Positions 13,301-22,600 of a stretch of DNA of 64,000 bases are shown in pieces. Origin of the DNA: Isochrysis galbana (Eukaryota > Haptophyta > Isochrysidales > Isochrysidaceae); assembly GCA_018136815.1 (NCBI GenBank), contig CM030932.1, positions 2,897,019-2,961,018 on the forward strand, read 5' to 3'. The stretch's first letter is position 1. Every line of letters starts with the position of its first letter. Below the pieces are notes generated by a model that saw only the letters and a list, made by a program, of their open reading frames with translations, searched no databases and had not been told where the DNA came from. The position numbers and the translations under genes were made by a program.

Positions 13301-14697
13301 CCTCCTTGCGGTCTCGCTACCTTTTTGCCTACCACGATCGCTCCGGTCACCTTGGAGTTTCTCGTATGTCCGGTCTTCTTCGTACTCGGGTATACTGGCC
13401 TGGCATGTCTTCCGACGTTGCATCCTACGTCCGGGAATGCCACGAGTGCACCCTCGCCAAGCCGCTACCTAGGGCTCTAGCGTCGCCCTCCGGTCTCTCC
13501 GTGGGCACCTACCCCTTTGATGTGGTCTACTGCGACGTGCTCGCACTGGCTCCCACTCACAACTTCGTGCCTGGAGTCTCGGGTTACGACAAGCTGGTCG
13601 TCTTCATCGACTCGCTCACTCGATGGATTGAGGCTGAGCCTTCGAATGGGGATCCTTCGTCGGAGGTGGCCTTGGACATGTTCATCCGCTTGATTGTGAC
13701 GCGTTATGGAGTCCCTAGGCAGCTTCGAACCGACGCCGGTTCGAATCTATGTTCGGTTCTTGTTTCGCGTATTCTGGAGCTCACCGGGACTGATTTGTCG
13801 AGTACAGAGCCGTACCGACATGAAGGTGTAGGCTTCGTCGAACGCGCTCAGCAAACGCTCATTCGTTTGATGCGCGCCTCGAACGAGGGTGGCGGTCATT
13901 GGGTCGACCATTTGCCGTTCCTACTCCTCTCGTTGAGGGCTTCTTCCGGTCGTGTTACCTCCCGGTCTCCAGCGTCTTTGATCTTTGGGCGTGAGCTGCG
14001 TCTGCCCGCTCAACTCTCTGATCCGAAGTCTGTTTCGCCAACTGCTCTCGAGGCGGCGTCCGCCGACGTTCGCTCGTACGCATCCAGGCTCAATGCGAGC
14101 CTCCGCCTCTCATGGTCCAGCGCTCTCGAGGCTACCCTAGCCGCTCAGGCTGAGTCGGCCCGTGACGCTACCATCAAGTCTCAAAGACCAGCGCGTTTCG
14201 AACCTGGGGATCGCGTCTGCATGCGATTACCAGGCCATGCCAACAAGTTGCAATTCATCTACTCGGGTCCCTACCGCGTCGTAGAGGCTCTGTCCGACAC
14301 TAGGTACCGACTCCGTGATTTGGAGAACCGGTTAGTCAAGGAGCAGGTGCATATCTCGAACCTCCGGCCGTATCATACTTTCGTTGATGAAGAGCCGCTG
14401 GCTGACGACGAGTACATCGTTGAAAAGTTGCTCGATCGTCGTAGCCATGGCGGTTCTATCGAGTACCTCGTGAAGTGGCGTGGCTATTCTATTCGAGAAG
14501 CCACCTGGGAGCCTCGTTCCGAGTTGCTCCGTCGTTGTTCTGATTTGCTTGATGATTATGATCGCTCCGTCGAAGAGACTTGTCCAGAAGATGTTGAGTC
14601 CCCGGAAGCAACTTCTTCGTCGGCCAGGGATACTCCTCTTCCTCCCGTTCTCGATGCGCCGTCTTCGCGCACTCGCTCCAGGCTCCATTCTCGTTGA
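7396..14697 (+). CDS. Retrotransposon polyprotein: methyltransferase-like, protease, RT, RNase H, integrase, chromodomain
   Basis: One uninterrupted frame of 2,433 residues. Residues 1-360 are Ser/Pro-rich. Residues about 365-562 form a cytosine-C5 methyltransferase-like domain. After a 420-residue linker comes the retropepsin (DTGA at 985-988, LLLGNDFL near 1056). The reverse transcriptase has YLDD at 1514-1517. RNase H starts near 1673 with its first Asp at about 1679. The integrase has an HHCC finger near 1980-2021 and catalytic D2047, D2113 and E2149, with 35 residues between the last two. The chromodomain is at about 2339-2389 (EYLVKWRGYS). The product would copy and integrate the element, with the chromodomain guiding it to histone-marked chromatin. 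The ATG at 7396 is the first in this frame; translation by frameshift or reinitiation after gag is possible but unproven. Confidence 0.95.
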   Translation: MLGADSRSLPLLESISTDTMLSSVSSNSPRSFDASSSLDSPPDGPAQGGGLGGFDASSVSSFRKQSVVKPSRAVDSVSSSALGSMDRSDVAAAASENVVAALPVSALSRRDPTGDLSPKGHSRSRSADESSLSTVGSRAVEAETSVSSSPLSPVRYISPSSCSFSRLEVAPVLVSDLVPDPEGSASGVNEDEGSKGAAAFRAHAVATADSGDAGAVDYDPSSRTIRTPASPLSLGSPEDPRSRDRPPEPTPFRSSPPKLEGDDLLPLNSVAEAIHRIAVVGCSSAAKSTATARAPTRELQMLAASRARASGSSVILPRHLAEAALAVRRPHASTHSSPSAVLPTHFDELCAELAAIHDAVTLDAAEGIPPPRVLVVGEASGVVSSMFLLAGAHVATCDLRPSEIDYIPHFCGDALHIQNLGWDLVVAHPPCTYLSAVSCQWLDREPGRRQALESAARVFLAMASADAPFVAVENPRMHAEASALVGGLRPRQFVQPWQHGTGHQKATGLYLTASLPSLQPSKIVEGRLSAMADLSPSPHRGALRSRTYVGIAGAMAAQWMPVLRRYAREAKASRSLDFTVDWAISQAAASLRERPSLCSTGFELAEPRTALARFMEGRGEAASSSHLTPPSGSPVSDSVVVIPDAGPVADASRLLHQEDSETNVSQDEAEAEGDRFLPWEWPIEDRSTTPGPPNTVKKRRSKWQVFDRDVISGVHRWQDVTPSIAQEIAEQAAAAEPSEPPILSRLGSQGINALSPSASFTAGDEGVAELTNSFVAERPLETWDAGPDSGEDDTPEMPEHRSMQTLETKPSDAAEGEDTPRALYCDGATARGLSAAGFSELSKLPKTDLQKSLEKEWSRQMDQPRHPTDRRGLGYDGVPNPSSSAKASPRSSIPFVPQTVAAAIERVPHVDESSPSRLASNPTTLSPGAGTSLPVESIADTPPPLYPRHCLYVRDLVVCRADGDRAAQGFVLPDVALTVNSTLADTGAGPSVITTALLDRLPEDACVERVSDATVPNLHGPDGLPLITRGRASLVFSLSGRLFRHSFAVIEGNAMLLLGNDFLAAHSATISLDAASSEGSLRLRPASGDSEDSSRVLSECVVRVSTAPPPVADAGFVGAISMSPGQPLTVDFLERSTATREIPAGSEGEAAADARQPLYTPLFESADEFAAKAPASTSSEYLLYTEQAVTIPAFHRATIWVRVPLALRDHSDCAMLVDRLPNREALDSSPLVMPTVVTPTEDHRIAVTIVHTGVNALTLPSLHPIASLQVRFKLHRGWTPTGSEGDGDPVTALSEEQRSLLDSATIDPDRLLSDDQREEVRQLLARRIKAFALHPGAPNHTHVLEVELPLNPGAVPHRHAPSRVGRAGELIIEEEVAKMEAAGIIRKSNSAWASRVVLVSKKDGSVRFCVDYRDTNAKLRVEDSPLPLIVEAIDRLASGQGPLSSLFLCTLDLASGFWGIPIKESHKHITAFTTHRGKYEFNFLPFGIQSGPSYMCRLMDIVLGALAWEICMPYLDDVGIWSTGVGPSEEARAQASFEQMLHRLDLVLERLEWAGLTCKMSKCVFFATSTEYLGHVVSREGLKMDPKKVAAVADIDPSSINSLEAVRSFLGLCSYYRRFIRQFAAKAAPLTALTRKGCDVAKESQSEECRRAIQELKTAITSEPVLTPPRDDRPFIVKTDGASKLGIAGILSQLGDDNRERVVGYYARSLTSAERHWTVTEIELLAALESIRNWRPYLWGRRFKLVVDHSALRWLHTMKDQVAGGPASLKLAEYRFDVEHKPGAVHQDADGLSRLASLEPEHEDEPLAGPASLAVREPGSESLAEHERSHPVAAITRSVATARGLQALDRSRRRASDSGPAIQSSYLAPGTPTSEEMRAALAEDPFVEPLLGSGETVNHEPSGLGSPPPAAASGPIADDDSCSSSVAPAPVSAQQSKMFRRFVVHDGLVYYRTVLDSTDPDSLVLYVPPSLRSRYLFAYHDRSGHLGVSRMSGLLRTRVYWPGMSSDVASYVRECHECTLAKPLPRALASPSGLSVGTYPFDVVYCDVLALAPTHNFVPGVSGYDKLVVFIDSLTRWIEAEPSNGDPSSEVALDMFIRLIVTRYGVPRQLRTDAGSNLCSVLVSRILELTGTDLSSTEPYRHEGVGFVERAQQTLIRLMRASNEGGGHWVDHLPFLLLSLRASSGRVTSRSPASLIFGRELRLPAQLSDPKSVSPTALEAASADVRSYASRLNASLRLSWSSALEATLAAQAESARDATIKSQRPARFEPGDRVCMRLPGHANKLQFIYSGPYRVVEALSDTRYRLRDLENRLVKEQVHISNLRPYHTFVDEEPLADDEYIVEKLLDRRSHGGSIEYLVKWRGYSIREATWEPRSELLRRCSDLLDDYDRSVEETCPEDVESPEATSSSARDTPLPPVLDAPSSRTRSRLHSR
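8488..9090 (+). other. Cytosine-C5 methyltransferase-like domain within pol
   Basis: This encodes residues about 365-562 of the polyprotein. It has a SAM-site-like start (VLVVGEASGVVSSMF, then an acidic CDLRPSE), a motif IV HPPCTYLS with the presumed catalytic Cys at residue 431, a motif VI-like VENP at 472-475, a QPWQHGTGHQKAT stretch, and an RSRTYVGIAGAMA end resembling the last conserved motifs. The arrangement matches compact phage-type C5 methyltransferase-like proteins that lack a large target-recognition domain. Retention of the PPC Cys and VENP suggests possible activity; the substrate is unknown. Known precedent: cytosine methyltransferases carried by retrotransposons of some dinoflagellates and charophyte algae. 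Confidence 0.8.
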
Positions 14698-15077
14698 TCC
14701 CATGTCTTGGGTAAGGGACCCGTCCCTCTAGGCTAGCCCCACGCCTCGGCTAGGGCTCCGAGTTCAAATTTCTGTCAGAGCGAATCATGGAGGTGCTGAA
14801 CGCGTGCTGCCTGCGCTCTACACCCGGCGCAACACCCGAGCAAAGCTCCTGTAAAAGGGAGAAGTGGGTGGGGCAGTGCGTACGAAAGAGGCCGCCGCGT
14901 TAAGCCGCCGATTTCGTGCTCGCTTTGGATCCAAAGGGTGTTCTTGTCTCCACGTTTCGCTCGCTATGTTCCGTTGCTTCTTGTTCCGATTCTGACCTCT
15001 GGTCAGCCCAAGTTCCAGGTTCCAGGTCTCTGTTTCCAGGTTCACCGCTCGACATCGGGAGACGTCTCGATCTTAGT

Positions 15078-15084
15078 CGGGGGG
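15078..15084 (+). other. Polypurine-tract-like G run before 3' LTR
   Basis: A run of G bases sits directly before the TGTCG that opens the LTR. In LTR retrotransposons a purine run at this place primes plus-strand DNA synthesis. It is short, so the call rests mainly on position. Confidence 0.5.
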
Positions 15085-16197
15085 TGTCGAATTCATCCTA
15101 GATGATGCGATTTCCAGGCTCTTGTTTCCAGGTCCTTCGCCGTGCGGCCACACGGTGAAGCTCAGGTACATCTAGGTTGGTAGGGTTCGTCCCTAGCGAT
15201 CTAGAATTCGAGTTCTCGTTTCGTTCCTTCTAGCCTGTTTGTCAGGTCTAGATTCCAGGTTTCCTCCTTTCGGGTAATCTTTACCTAAAGGAGCCAGGTC
15301 GCCTGTTGCTCGCTGCGCGCTTGTCTCAGGCTCTCGAGTTACCTTGTGAAGGCTTGTTTAGCTTCTTGCAAGGCTTGTCGTTTCTTGTTGGGTTCCGGTT
15401 CTTTCTTGGGATCTGCTGACTTTCGTTGTTGTCCAGGCCTGTTCTTCGTAGGTTCTGCTTGGCCTGGTTAGGGTTTCGTTGAATCCCCGCGTTCGGCGTT
15501 TGGCGTTCGTCTTGGCGTTCGGAAATTTCCTTTCACATTCCCTAGGTCCGCTACCCTTGGCTTGTAGGTCCTTGCTTCTTTCTTCTCGGTCAAGGTGTTT
15601 GGCGAGCGAGTCGGTTGCTCTATCCGCTCGAGATTTGAGGTTTAATTTGCCATCTCCCCTTGGAGACCGGTGTAGGTTCGCTTCCTAGGTGAGGGAATCT
15701 TTCCCCTTGATGCAAGTTACATGCAAGCCCTTGGCCCCTTTGGTGTTGCTTCCCCTTGGTTGCTACTCAGGGTTGTTCGTTAGAAGCGTCTAGAAGGTTC
15801 ACGCTCAACGGCAAGATTTATTCGGTCGTGAAGACATCTCGTTGCGATCTGTATCCAAAGTGATCGCCGTGGTCGCGCGACAGGACGCTCCCCTTCGGAC
15901 TCTCCGCTACGTGGGAAGTTACAACGGAGACACGCTCCGGCCGTCGCTGCGGAGTCTCTCTCTCTCTCGCTCTCTCTCTCCGTCTCTCGCGACGTGTTTG
16001 AGTTATCGGTGATTTGGGGTCGCGGTTGCTTGATAATTTGCTTGGTTTGGGTGAATGATTCCGGTGTGTTCGTGAGTCGGTGTATCCTGTTGTTCTCAGC
16101 TTCGTTGTCCGTCGTTGTTCGCTGCGTCGCTGCACTCAAGCAGCTTAGGCTCCCTCCCTGAGGGAAGAGTTCTTTGTAGGTCTAACAATCTCTTACA
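15085..16197 (+). repeat. 3' long terminal repeat
   Basis: The left edge (TGTCGAATTCATCC) is fixed by comparison with the inverted relative that begins TGTCGCATTCATCC at 17175 on the other strand. About 690 bases are shared between the two with many scattered substitutions, so they are diverged and not an assembly fold-back. The right edge is uncertain; a TTACA at 16193-16197 would give a TGT...ACA element of about 1.1 kb. A CT-rich stretch (15955-16000) lies inside. No TGG-type primer-binding site is obvious just after it. Confidence 0.75.
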
Positions 16198-16279
16198 ACC
16201 CATCACACTAGGGCCGCTAGGAGCGCCTCGCCGCCCCACAGCCCTTCGTTCGCCGTTCGTTCCCCGTCCAGACACCCAA

Positions 16280-16470
16280 ATGGGGTTGCCCGACCCAGTC
16301 CAGAATTTCATTCACCCGACTCCCGGTGGGGAGGAGGGCCAAAGCGCCGCGCTAGCCGCCGGTGCTGCTCGCGACGGAGTGGCTCAGAGCCCTCCGGCTC
16401 CGCTCGACTCGACAGGTGCGCTGAGCAGCCAGGTGCAGGTCAGGTGGCGGCTGGAGGAGCGGCAAGCGTC
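16280..16470 (+). pseudogene. 5' start of a further gag, truncated
   Basis: An ATG at 16280 opens a short frame starting MGLPDPVQNFIHP. Its end (QVQVRWRLEE) resembles the first readable residues after the N gap at 4706 (RVQLQWAMVEH), so it is probably the gag N-terminus of the same family. It is cut at about 16470 by the inverted LTR. The LTR at 15085-16197 may therefore also serve as the 5' LTR of a second, truncated element in tandem. Confidence 0.5.
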
Positions 16471-17175
16471 ACGCTTCTATCGAGCAACCCTGAGTAGCAA
16501 CCAAGGGGAAGAAACACCAAAGGGGCCAAGGGCTTGCATGTAACTTGCATCAAGGGGAAAGATTCCCTCACCTAAGAAGCGAACCTACACTGATCTCCAA
16601 GGGGAGATGGCAAATTATACGTCAAATCTCGAGCAGATAGAGCAACCGACTCGCTCGCCAAAAACCTTGACCGAGAAGAAAGAAGCAAGGACCTACAAGC
16701 CAAGGGTAGCGGACCTAGGGAATGTGAAAGGAAATTTCCGAACGCCAACGCGAACGCCAAACGCCGGAAGACAACGAAACCCTAACCAGGCCAAGCAGAA
16801 CCTATGAAGGACAGGCCTGGACGACAACGAAAGTCAGCAAGTCCCAAGAGAGAACCGGAACCCAACAAGAAACAACAAGCCTTGCAAGAAGCAAGAAGCT
16901 AAATAAGCATCCTGAAGGTACCCCGAGAGCCTGAGACAAGCGCGCAGCGAGCGACAGGCGACCTGGCTCCTTTGGGTCAAGATTACCCGAAAGGAGGAAA
17001 CCTGGAATCTAGACCTGACAAACAGGCTAGAAGGAACGAAACGAGAACCCGAATTCTAGGTCGCTAGGGACGAACCCTACCAACCTAGGTATGCCTGAGC
17101 TTCACCGTGTGGCCGCACGGCGAAGGACCTGGAAATAAGAACCTGGAAATCGCATCATCTAGGATGAATGCGACA
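16471..17175 (-). repeat. Inverted, truncated LTR of the same family
   Basis: This is the reverse complement of about 15085-15790. Examples are GATGCAAGTTACATGCAAGC near 15709 and its complement near 16534, and the terminal ATCCTAGATGATG. Many substitutions separate the two arms. It lacks the inner third of the LTR, so it is a truncated copy in the opposite orientation. Confidence 0.85.
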
Positions 17176-19698
17176 TGCGCACTCCTTGCAGAAACGGCTG
17201 AACGGCTGCCTCAGTCTTGTGGTGCGCGTGGGGCGTTGGGAGCACACCAGACATCAACAACCAGCAAAGACTGCCTCTGCCTCTCCCTCCCTCCTCGCGC
17301 GAGTAGGCACCTCCTCCTCCTCCTCCTCCTTTGCTTGCGCGGCGGCCCTCTGCCTAGGCCTAGGCCTAGGGCCTCGCGCTCCGTCGAGCGTCGAGCAGTG
17401 CCGCCCATTGAAGGCGCCGCGTGCGGTGTCTCCGGGGGCGCCTCTAGGAGTTGGGCTGTAAGTGATATTAGTACCGATGCATTAGTATTAGCTCCCCATG
17501 ACCCATGAGCTGATATACTGATGTTAGTGCCTACCTAGGCTGCCATTTCAAAAATGAAACTGAAAACAAAACTCCGGAGCGGGAACGAGCCCCCGCGAAC
17601 AAGCGCAGAGGCGCGCCCGCCCGCTCCCTCCCCCCTATTTCTCCTGCTAGCTGCCCACCCCCCACCACCTTGGCCTCTTGGCCTCTTCACATGCACCTGC
17701 CAACTCGTGCTCTCTGTTTGTTTGCGTTGCCCTCCCCTTTGCGCGCGCGCCACGCGCTGCACGCTGCACGCTGAATGAACACCCCCCAGTAAGTATAAGT
17801 ATAATAATAGCGATACTAGAAGTTGTAATAGGGGTGTAAGCTGATATTAGTACTGATGTAAGTACTCATGCAAGTGTAAGCTCAAAACCAAGGTAAGCTT
17901 ACGGACTGACAGCCCACAACTAGGTCTAGGGTCTAGGAGCGCCGCAGCGCCGCATCATCGCGGTATCGCGGTCGCGGTCTTCTTTCTGCCTCTTGCTCGT
18001 CGAGGCGATCACGATCATGTGCGCGGGTGCGCGGGAGGCACGGTCATGGTTGGGGTTGAGGGTTGAACCTGAACCTGAACCTGGACATGGAGAGATGAGG
18101 ATGAGGAGGGAGAGGGCGCGCACGCGCGTGTGGCCAAGCTCACGAGAGAAGAGAGAAGAGCAACTGGGGAAGGTAGGCCTGCCTCCGACATCTCTGTGTT
18201 TTGGACCGTGTTTGGCTGTGTTTCTAGTTTCTACCAACGCCAACGCCAAACACAGACCGTTTTGACTGAAGAGCAATTGGGGGAAAAGGCCCACCTCCGA
18301 TATCATTATCTTTGCACCGTGTTTGGCTCTGTTTCTACCAACGCCAAACGCAGACCGTTTTCTAGCAACGCCAAACACAGACCGTTTTGACTGCCTGCTG
18401 TGTTCCCCACCCAGGGTGAGAGCTAGGAGTTGAAGTGTACACCGTACACCTTCAAGAAAGTTTTTTTTAGGAGTTGAAGTGTATGCCCATGCCTCGACCA
18501 CCCCGCTCTCCGAGACTGAGATTCCTAAGATTCCGTCGGCGAGTGGCCGGCTCCACCTACTTTTAAAAAGTATCGACTCCTACACAGCGCGTTCTCCTCT
18601 CTTCTCGCACTCTCTCCTCTCCTCTCCCTCCCTCGTGGTTTATTTATCTTCCTACCATGTCTCGCGTCTCACCAAAAAAAAGGGAATGATTGGAGGGGAG
18701 AGACGAGAGAGAAACGACAGGGGAAAGCTTCTGGTGTGTGTGCGCAGACTCTCTTCCGGAGAGACGAGAGGAGAAACGAGAAACGAGAGAAGAATGCAAG
18801 AGAGAACAAGCAAGAAGAAGGAAGAACAAGGAGAGAGAGAGAGAGATCCTTCTCTGGTCTGCTACGTGAGCCTCGAGGGCACAGCTCATAAAGATCGAGC
18901 ATGAGTTTCTTATGTGTTTGAGTGTCGCGCATAGAGTGCGAGAGCATGAGAGAGAGGACGAGTCCCTAACACAGACCGATTTCGTTGTGGAAGAGAGGAA
19001 GAAGAAGACAGAAGAGATGGTTTTGTGGGAAGGGCAGCGTGTGAGAAGATGGAAGAGGTGAACCACCTGCTGAGATGAGAGTGGAGTGGAGTCACAGTAG
19101 TTGTGGGGGGGGGGGAGGGGGGGGAGGGGGAGAGGAGAGAGGAGAGCGCGCGTGGGGAGAGAGAGAGGAGGAGAGGGAGGGACCCCCTCGCGCGGGGGGG
19201 GGCGGGGGGGAGAGGGCACGCGCAGGCAGGGGAGAGGGGAGGGAGCGAGAGGCAGAGAAGGGCTGCCGCGGACTGGTGCGTGAGGGAGCACGAGGGAGAG
19301 AGAAGGGAGGCAGGGATAGGGAGGGAGAGACCGGGGGGGGGGGGGGGGGAGGTGGGGGGAGGTTGCTTGGAGGAAGAGGAGCGGGGCGGGGAGGGGGGGG
19401 AGGAGGAAGGCCAGACGGGCTCGGTCCACTAGCGGCTGGGGCGTTGCCGGAGGGCAAGGAGGCGTGGCCAAGCGGCGGCCGTGAGGCACTGCTCCATGGG
19501 AACCGATGGAGAGCGATGGGCTCAGGGAGTGATGGACAAAACGGGGAGACGGAAAGAGGAGGGGAGAGATTGGGGGGGAGAGAGAGGCAAGGAAGGACAC
19601 AACAGCCCTGATGGCTCTTTTCCTCGCCTCGCACAGGTGGCGAGAGGAGCGGGGAGTGAGAGTAGGCGCAACAGCACGTGAAAGGTACAACCCGAACC
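17176..19698. other. Intergenic region with low-complexity DNA, no gene seen
   Basis: I find no convincing gene here. It holds CCT and CCTAGG runs (17320-17370), a short duplicated unit around 18205-18390 (GTGTTTGGCT, then CCAACGCCAAACAC, CAGACCGTTTT, repeated twice to three times), GA-rich DNA (18690-18850) and a G-rich tract (19098-19425). The long open frames on both strands in the G-rich tract are a by-product of base composition. The last few hundred bases may contain the promoter and 5' UTR of the ABCF gene. Confidence 0.6.
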
Positions 19699-22600
19699 AT
19701 GCCGAGGAAAGAACGGCTCGCGAAGCAGGCGGCCTTCGCAATGGCGAAGGAGCTCGACTCCGAGATGAGCGAGGAGCAGCGCCAGCGGATGGAGAAGTCT
19801 GGCATGGGCGTTGGCGGAGGGCTCAACAAAGGAGAGGATGCCCTCTTCGGTGAGTAAGCGCGTGCTGCCGCTCACGCTCCGAAGCTTGCATCACTTCACA
19901 ACGCGCATGGGTGTCAGGGACCTCGCTCCCCCGGGCAGCAGTGCTGTGGTGGTGGGCGCCGATACTGCGTCCTAGCGGGGCAGTGTGCAGACGGCACCAC
20001 CACTGCGCTCAACAAAAGGAGAGGGCTGCGCTAGCCCTAGTATGGATTTTGCTTAGATGTGCAATTCTGCACACTATCATGCCCCACGAGCTCTCTGAGT
20101 CACGCCTACTCTCATGAGCGCAGAGAAGAAGCTGACCAAGGAGGAGAAAAAGGCGCAGCTCGAGGCAAAGAAGGCCGAGATTGCTGCAAAGAAGGCCGCA
20201 AAGAAGGCTGCGGAGGCTGAGGCGCGTGGCGAGGCAGTGCCGGACGACGTTCTCGAGGTGCTCGAGGGTGCCAAGGACCCTGAGAAAGGCAAGAAGAAGG
20301 GCAAAAAGGACAAAGGGGGCGCCAAGGAATCTGAGGAGGATACTACCCCCCTCGACTCGGGGACTCACAAGTTGGCAGTGGTGACGGCTGTGCTCGCATC
20401 AAGGAAGGACTCGCGCGATGTCAAGGTGCAACAGATGCACGGGGCGGGGCCAGAAAGCGGGTGACACCAGGGGTAGCGCTGGTCGTGCTGTGTGGGGATG
20501 CGTGGCGACAGCAGCTGCCGGCTGGCCCGCTCGCCAGAGCTTGGTCTGCAACCCACGATCATTGGATCCACAAGGAGACCGTTCACCTAGCGAAGGGCAG
20601 CTACCAATCTTTGTCGAGGTCTCACGTTCCTGTTCCGACCAACCTTGGCGCAGATCAATGCCTTCTCCATCTCGCTCTTTGGCAAGCTTATATTCGAGGA
20701 TCAGACCCTTGAACTTACCTGGGGCCATCGTTACGGACTGATCGCGCAGGTGAGCAGCACTTAAAATCTCATTCCAGAGAAGCACAAGGCTCTGGGCGGC
20801 GTCTTACTCCTTGCCATTGGATCACACAAGACATCATCCTTGTCGCTCTCCATCCCGCCGAACCGCGGCGACGAACGCCTCCTTAGGAGGGCGCAGGCGG
20901 GACGACCCTGGAAGGTTGTGGGTCGTAGACGGCCACATCGCGCGTCTGATGTGGCATGTGCGTTTCATCTTGATGCCTCGCCACGATCCACGCAGAACGG
21001 TGCCGGCAAGTCCACTATGCTCAAGTGCATCGCTGCTCGGATGGTTCCGATCCCGGAGTTCATCGACATCTGGTTTCTGGACCGCGAAGCCGAGCCTACG
21101 GACCGCACCGCTGTAGAGACTGTCATTGACACGGTGAGCACCTGCACCCAGTTGCGCCCATCCCACCTTGAGCCTCGGGTCCCTCGCCTTGAGCTTTCGG
21201 CGTCGGCACACTCAGAATTCTAGCGTGAGGCACGTGCAGAAAAGAAAGCCTCACGAGAAGGGGGCAGCAAGCTCGTCGCCACACCCTCAACCACGCTCGC
21301 TTACCGTTGCCGCGTAGGTGCGCCTCGAGAAGGAGCGCCTCGAGGCCCTCGAGGAGGAGATCATGTCCGAGAACGGACCGGAGGACCCTCGTCTCGATTC
21401 GATTTATGACAAACTCGAGCGAATGGACCCGAGCACCTTTGAGAAGCGGGCGGGTGAGCTGCTTTTCGGCCTGGGCTTCTCGCAGAAAATGATGAACAAG
21501 GCGACAAAGGACATGTCGGGAGGATGGCGCATGCGCGTCGCCCTCGCGCAGGCGCTCTTCGTGCGTCCCATGCTCCTAGTGCTGGACGAGCCGACGAATC
21601 ACCTTGATCTCGGTGCTTGCGTCTGGCTCGAGGACTACTTGGCCAAGTGGGAGTCCATTCTGCTCCTCACGTCACACTCGGGTGCGCAGAGAAGATCCCC
21701 ACTTATACCACCGAGGTGTGGACAAGTGCGGCGACCATCATGGGAGGTCCAAATTTGCGGGATGGGGTCAGCCCACAGCGCCCTATCGGGCATCCCGAAT
21801 TGCCCCACTGCATTTGCTGCTTCAAACCGGTTCCCTGCATCCCCCGGTTGCCTTTCTCAGCCGATTTCCTTAACGGCGTCTGTTCCAAGATCTACCACTT
21901 GACTGTCCGCTCCACCCTTGATCTCTATGGTGGCAACTACGACTCGTACGTGCGCACCCGGCAGGAGAACGAGGTAGGTTGTCGACTAGTCATCTCGCGT
22001 GGCAGCCTCGCTGTCGCGCCTCTTATCCTCACTATCGTGCGCCCTGACCCGCACCTTCTCGACGCCCACCAGGTGAACCAGTTGAAGCGCTACGAGAAGG
22101 AACAGGAGGACATCAAGCACCTGAAGGAGTTCATCTCCTCCTGTGGCACTTACTCCAACCTCGTCAAGCAGGCGCAGTCTAAGCAGAAGATCATCGACAA
22201 AATGGTGGAGGCAGGCCTCACGCTCAAGCCGGTGCCCGACCCGGTCTTTCGCTTCTCGTTCCCGTCGTCCGAGAAGATTCCACCACCAGTGCTCGCCTTC
22301 CAGAATGTCTCATTCGCGTACTCTGGCAAACCTGAGGACTACCTCTACACTAACCTCGAGTTCGGCATCGACTGCGATTCGCGTATCGCTCTTGTGGGTC
22401 CTAATGGAGCGGGAAAATCGACACTGCTCAAGCTCATGCTGCAGGAAATTGAGCCGCAGGAGGGCGAAGTGCGACGCAACCCGCACCTCCGCATTGGGCG
22501 TTATAACCAGCACTCGGAGGATGTACTCGACTTGGAGGCAACTCCACTCGACTTCATGCAGGTGCGTGACTCTTCCTACAGGCACGCGGACATAGTAGGA

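Larger units (their letters stand above)
4706..16197 (+). mobile_element. Ty3/Gypsy chromovirus with methyltransferase-like domain, copy 2
   Basis: The order is gag (4706-7060, frames broken), a 335-base spacer, pol (7396-14697), a 3' non-coding stretch, a G-run polypurine-like tract, and a 3' LTR from 15085. Protease, reverse transcriptase, RNase H, integrase and chromodomain in this order identify a Ty3/Gypsy chromovirus. The 5' LTR and primer-binding site lie in or beyond the N gap. The right end is set by the LTR, whose last base I can only estimate (a TTACA at about 16197). The intact 7.3-kb pol frame suggests recent activity. Confidence 0.9.

Noticed and set aside
18644-19829. Proline/serine-rich minus-strand open frames of 245-365 residues
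   Set aside because: They lie over G-rich low-complexity DNA upstream of the ABCF gene and overlap its first exon in antisense; composition artefact.
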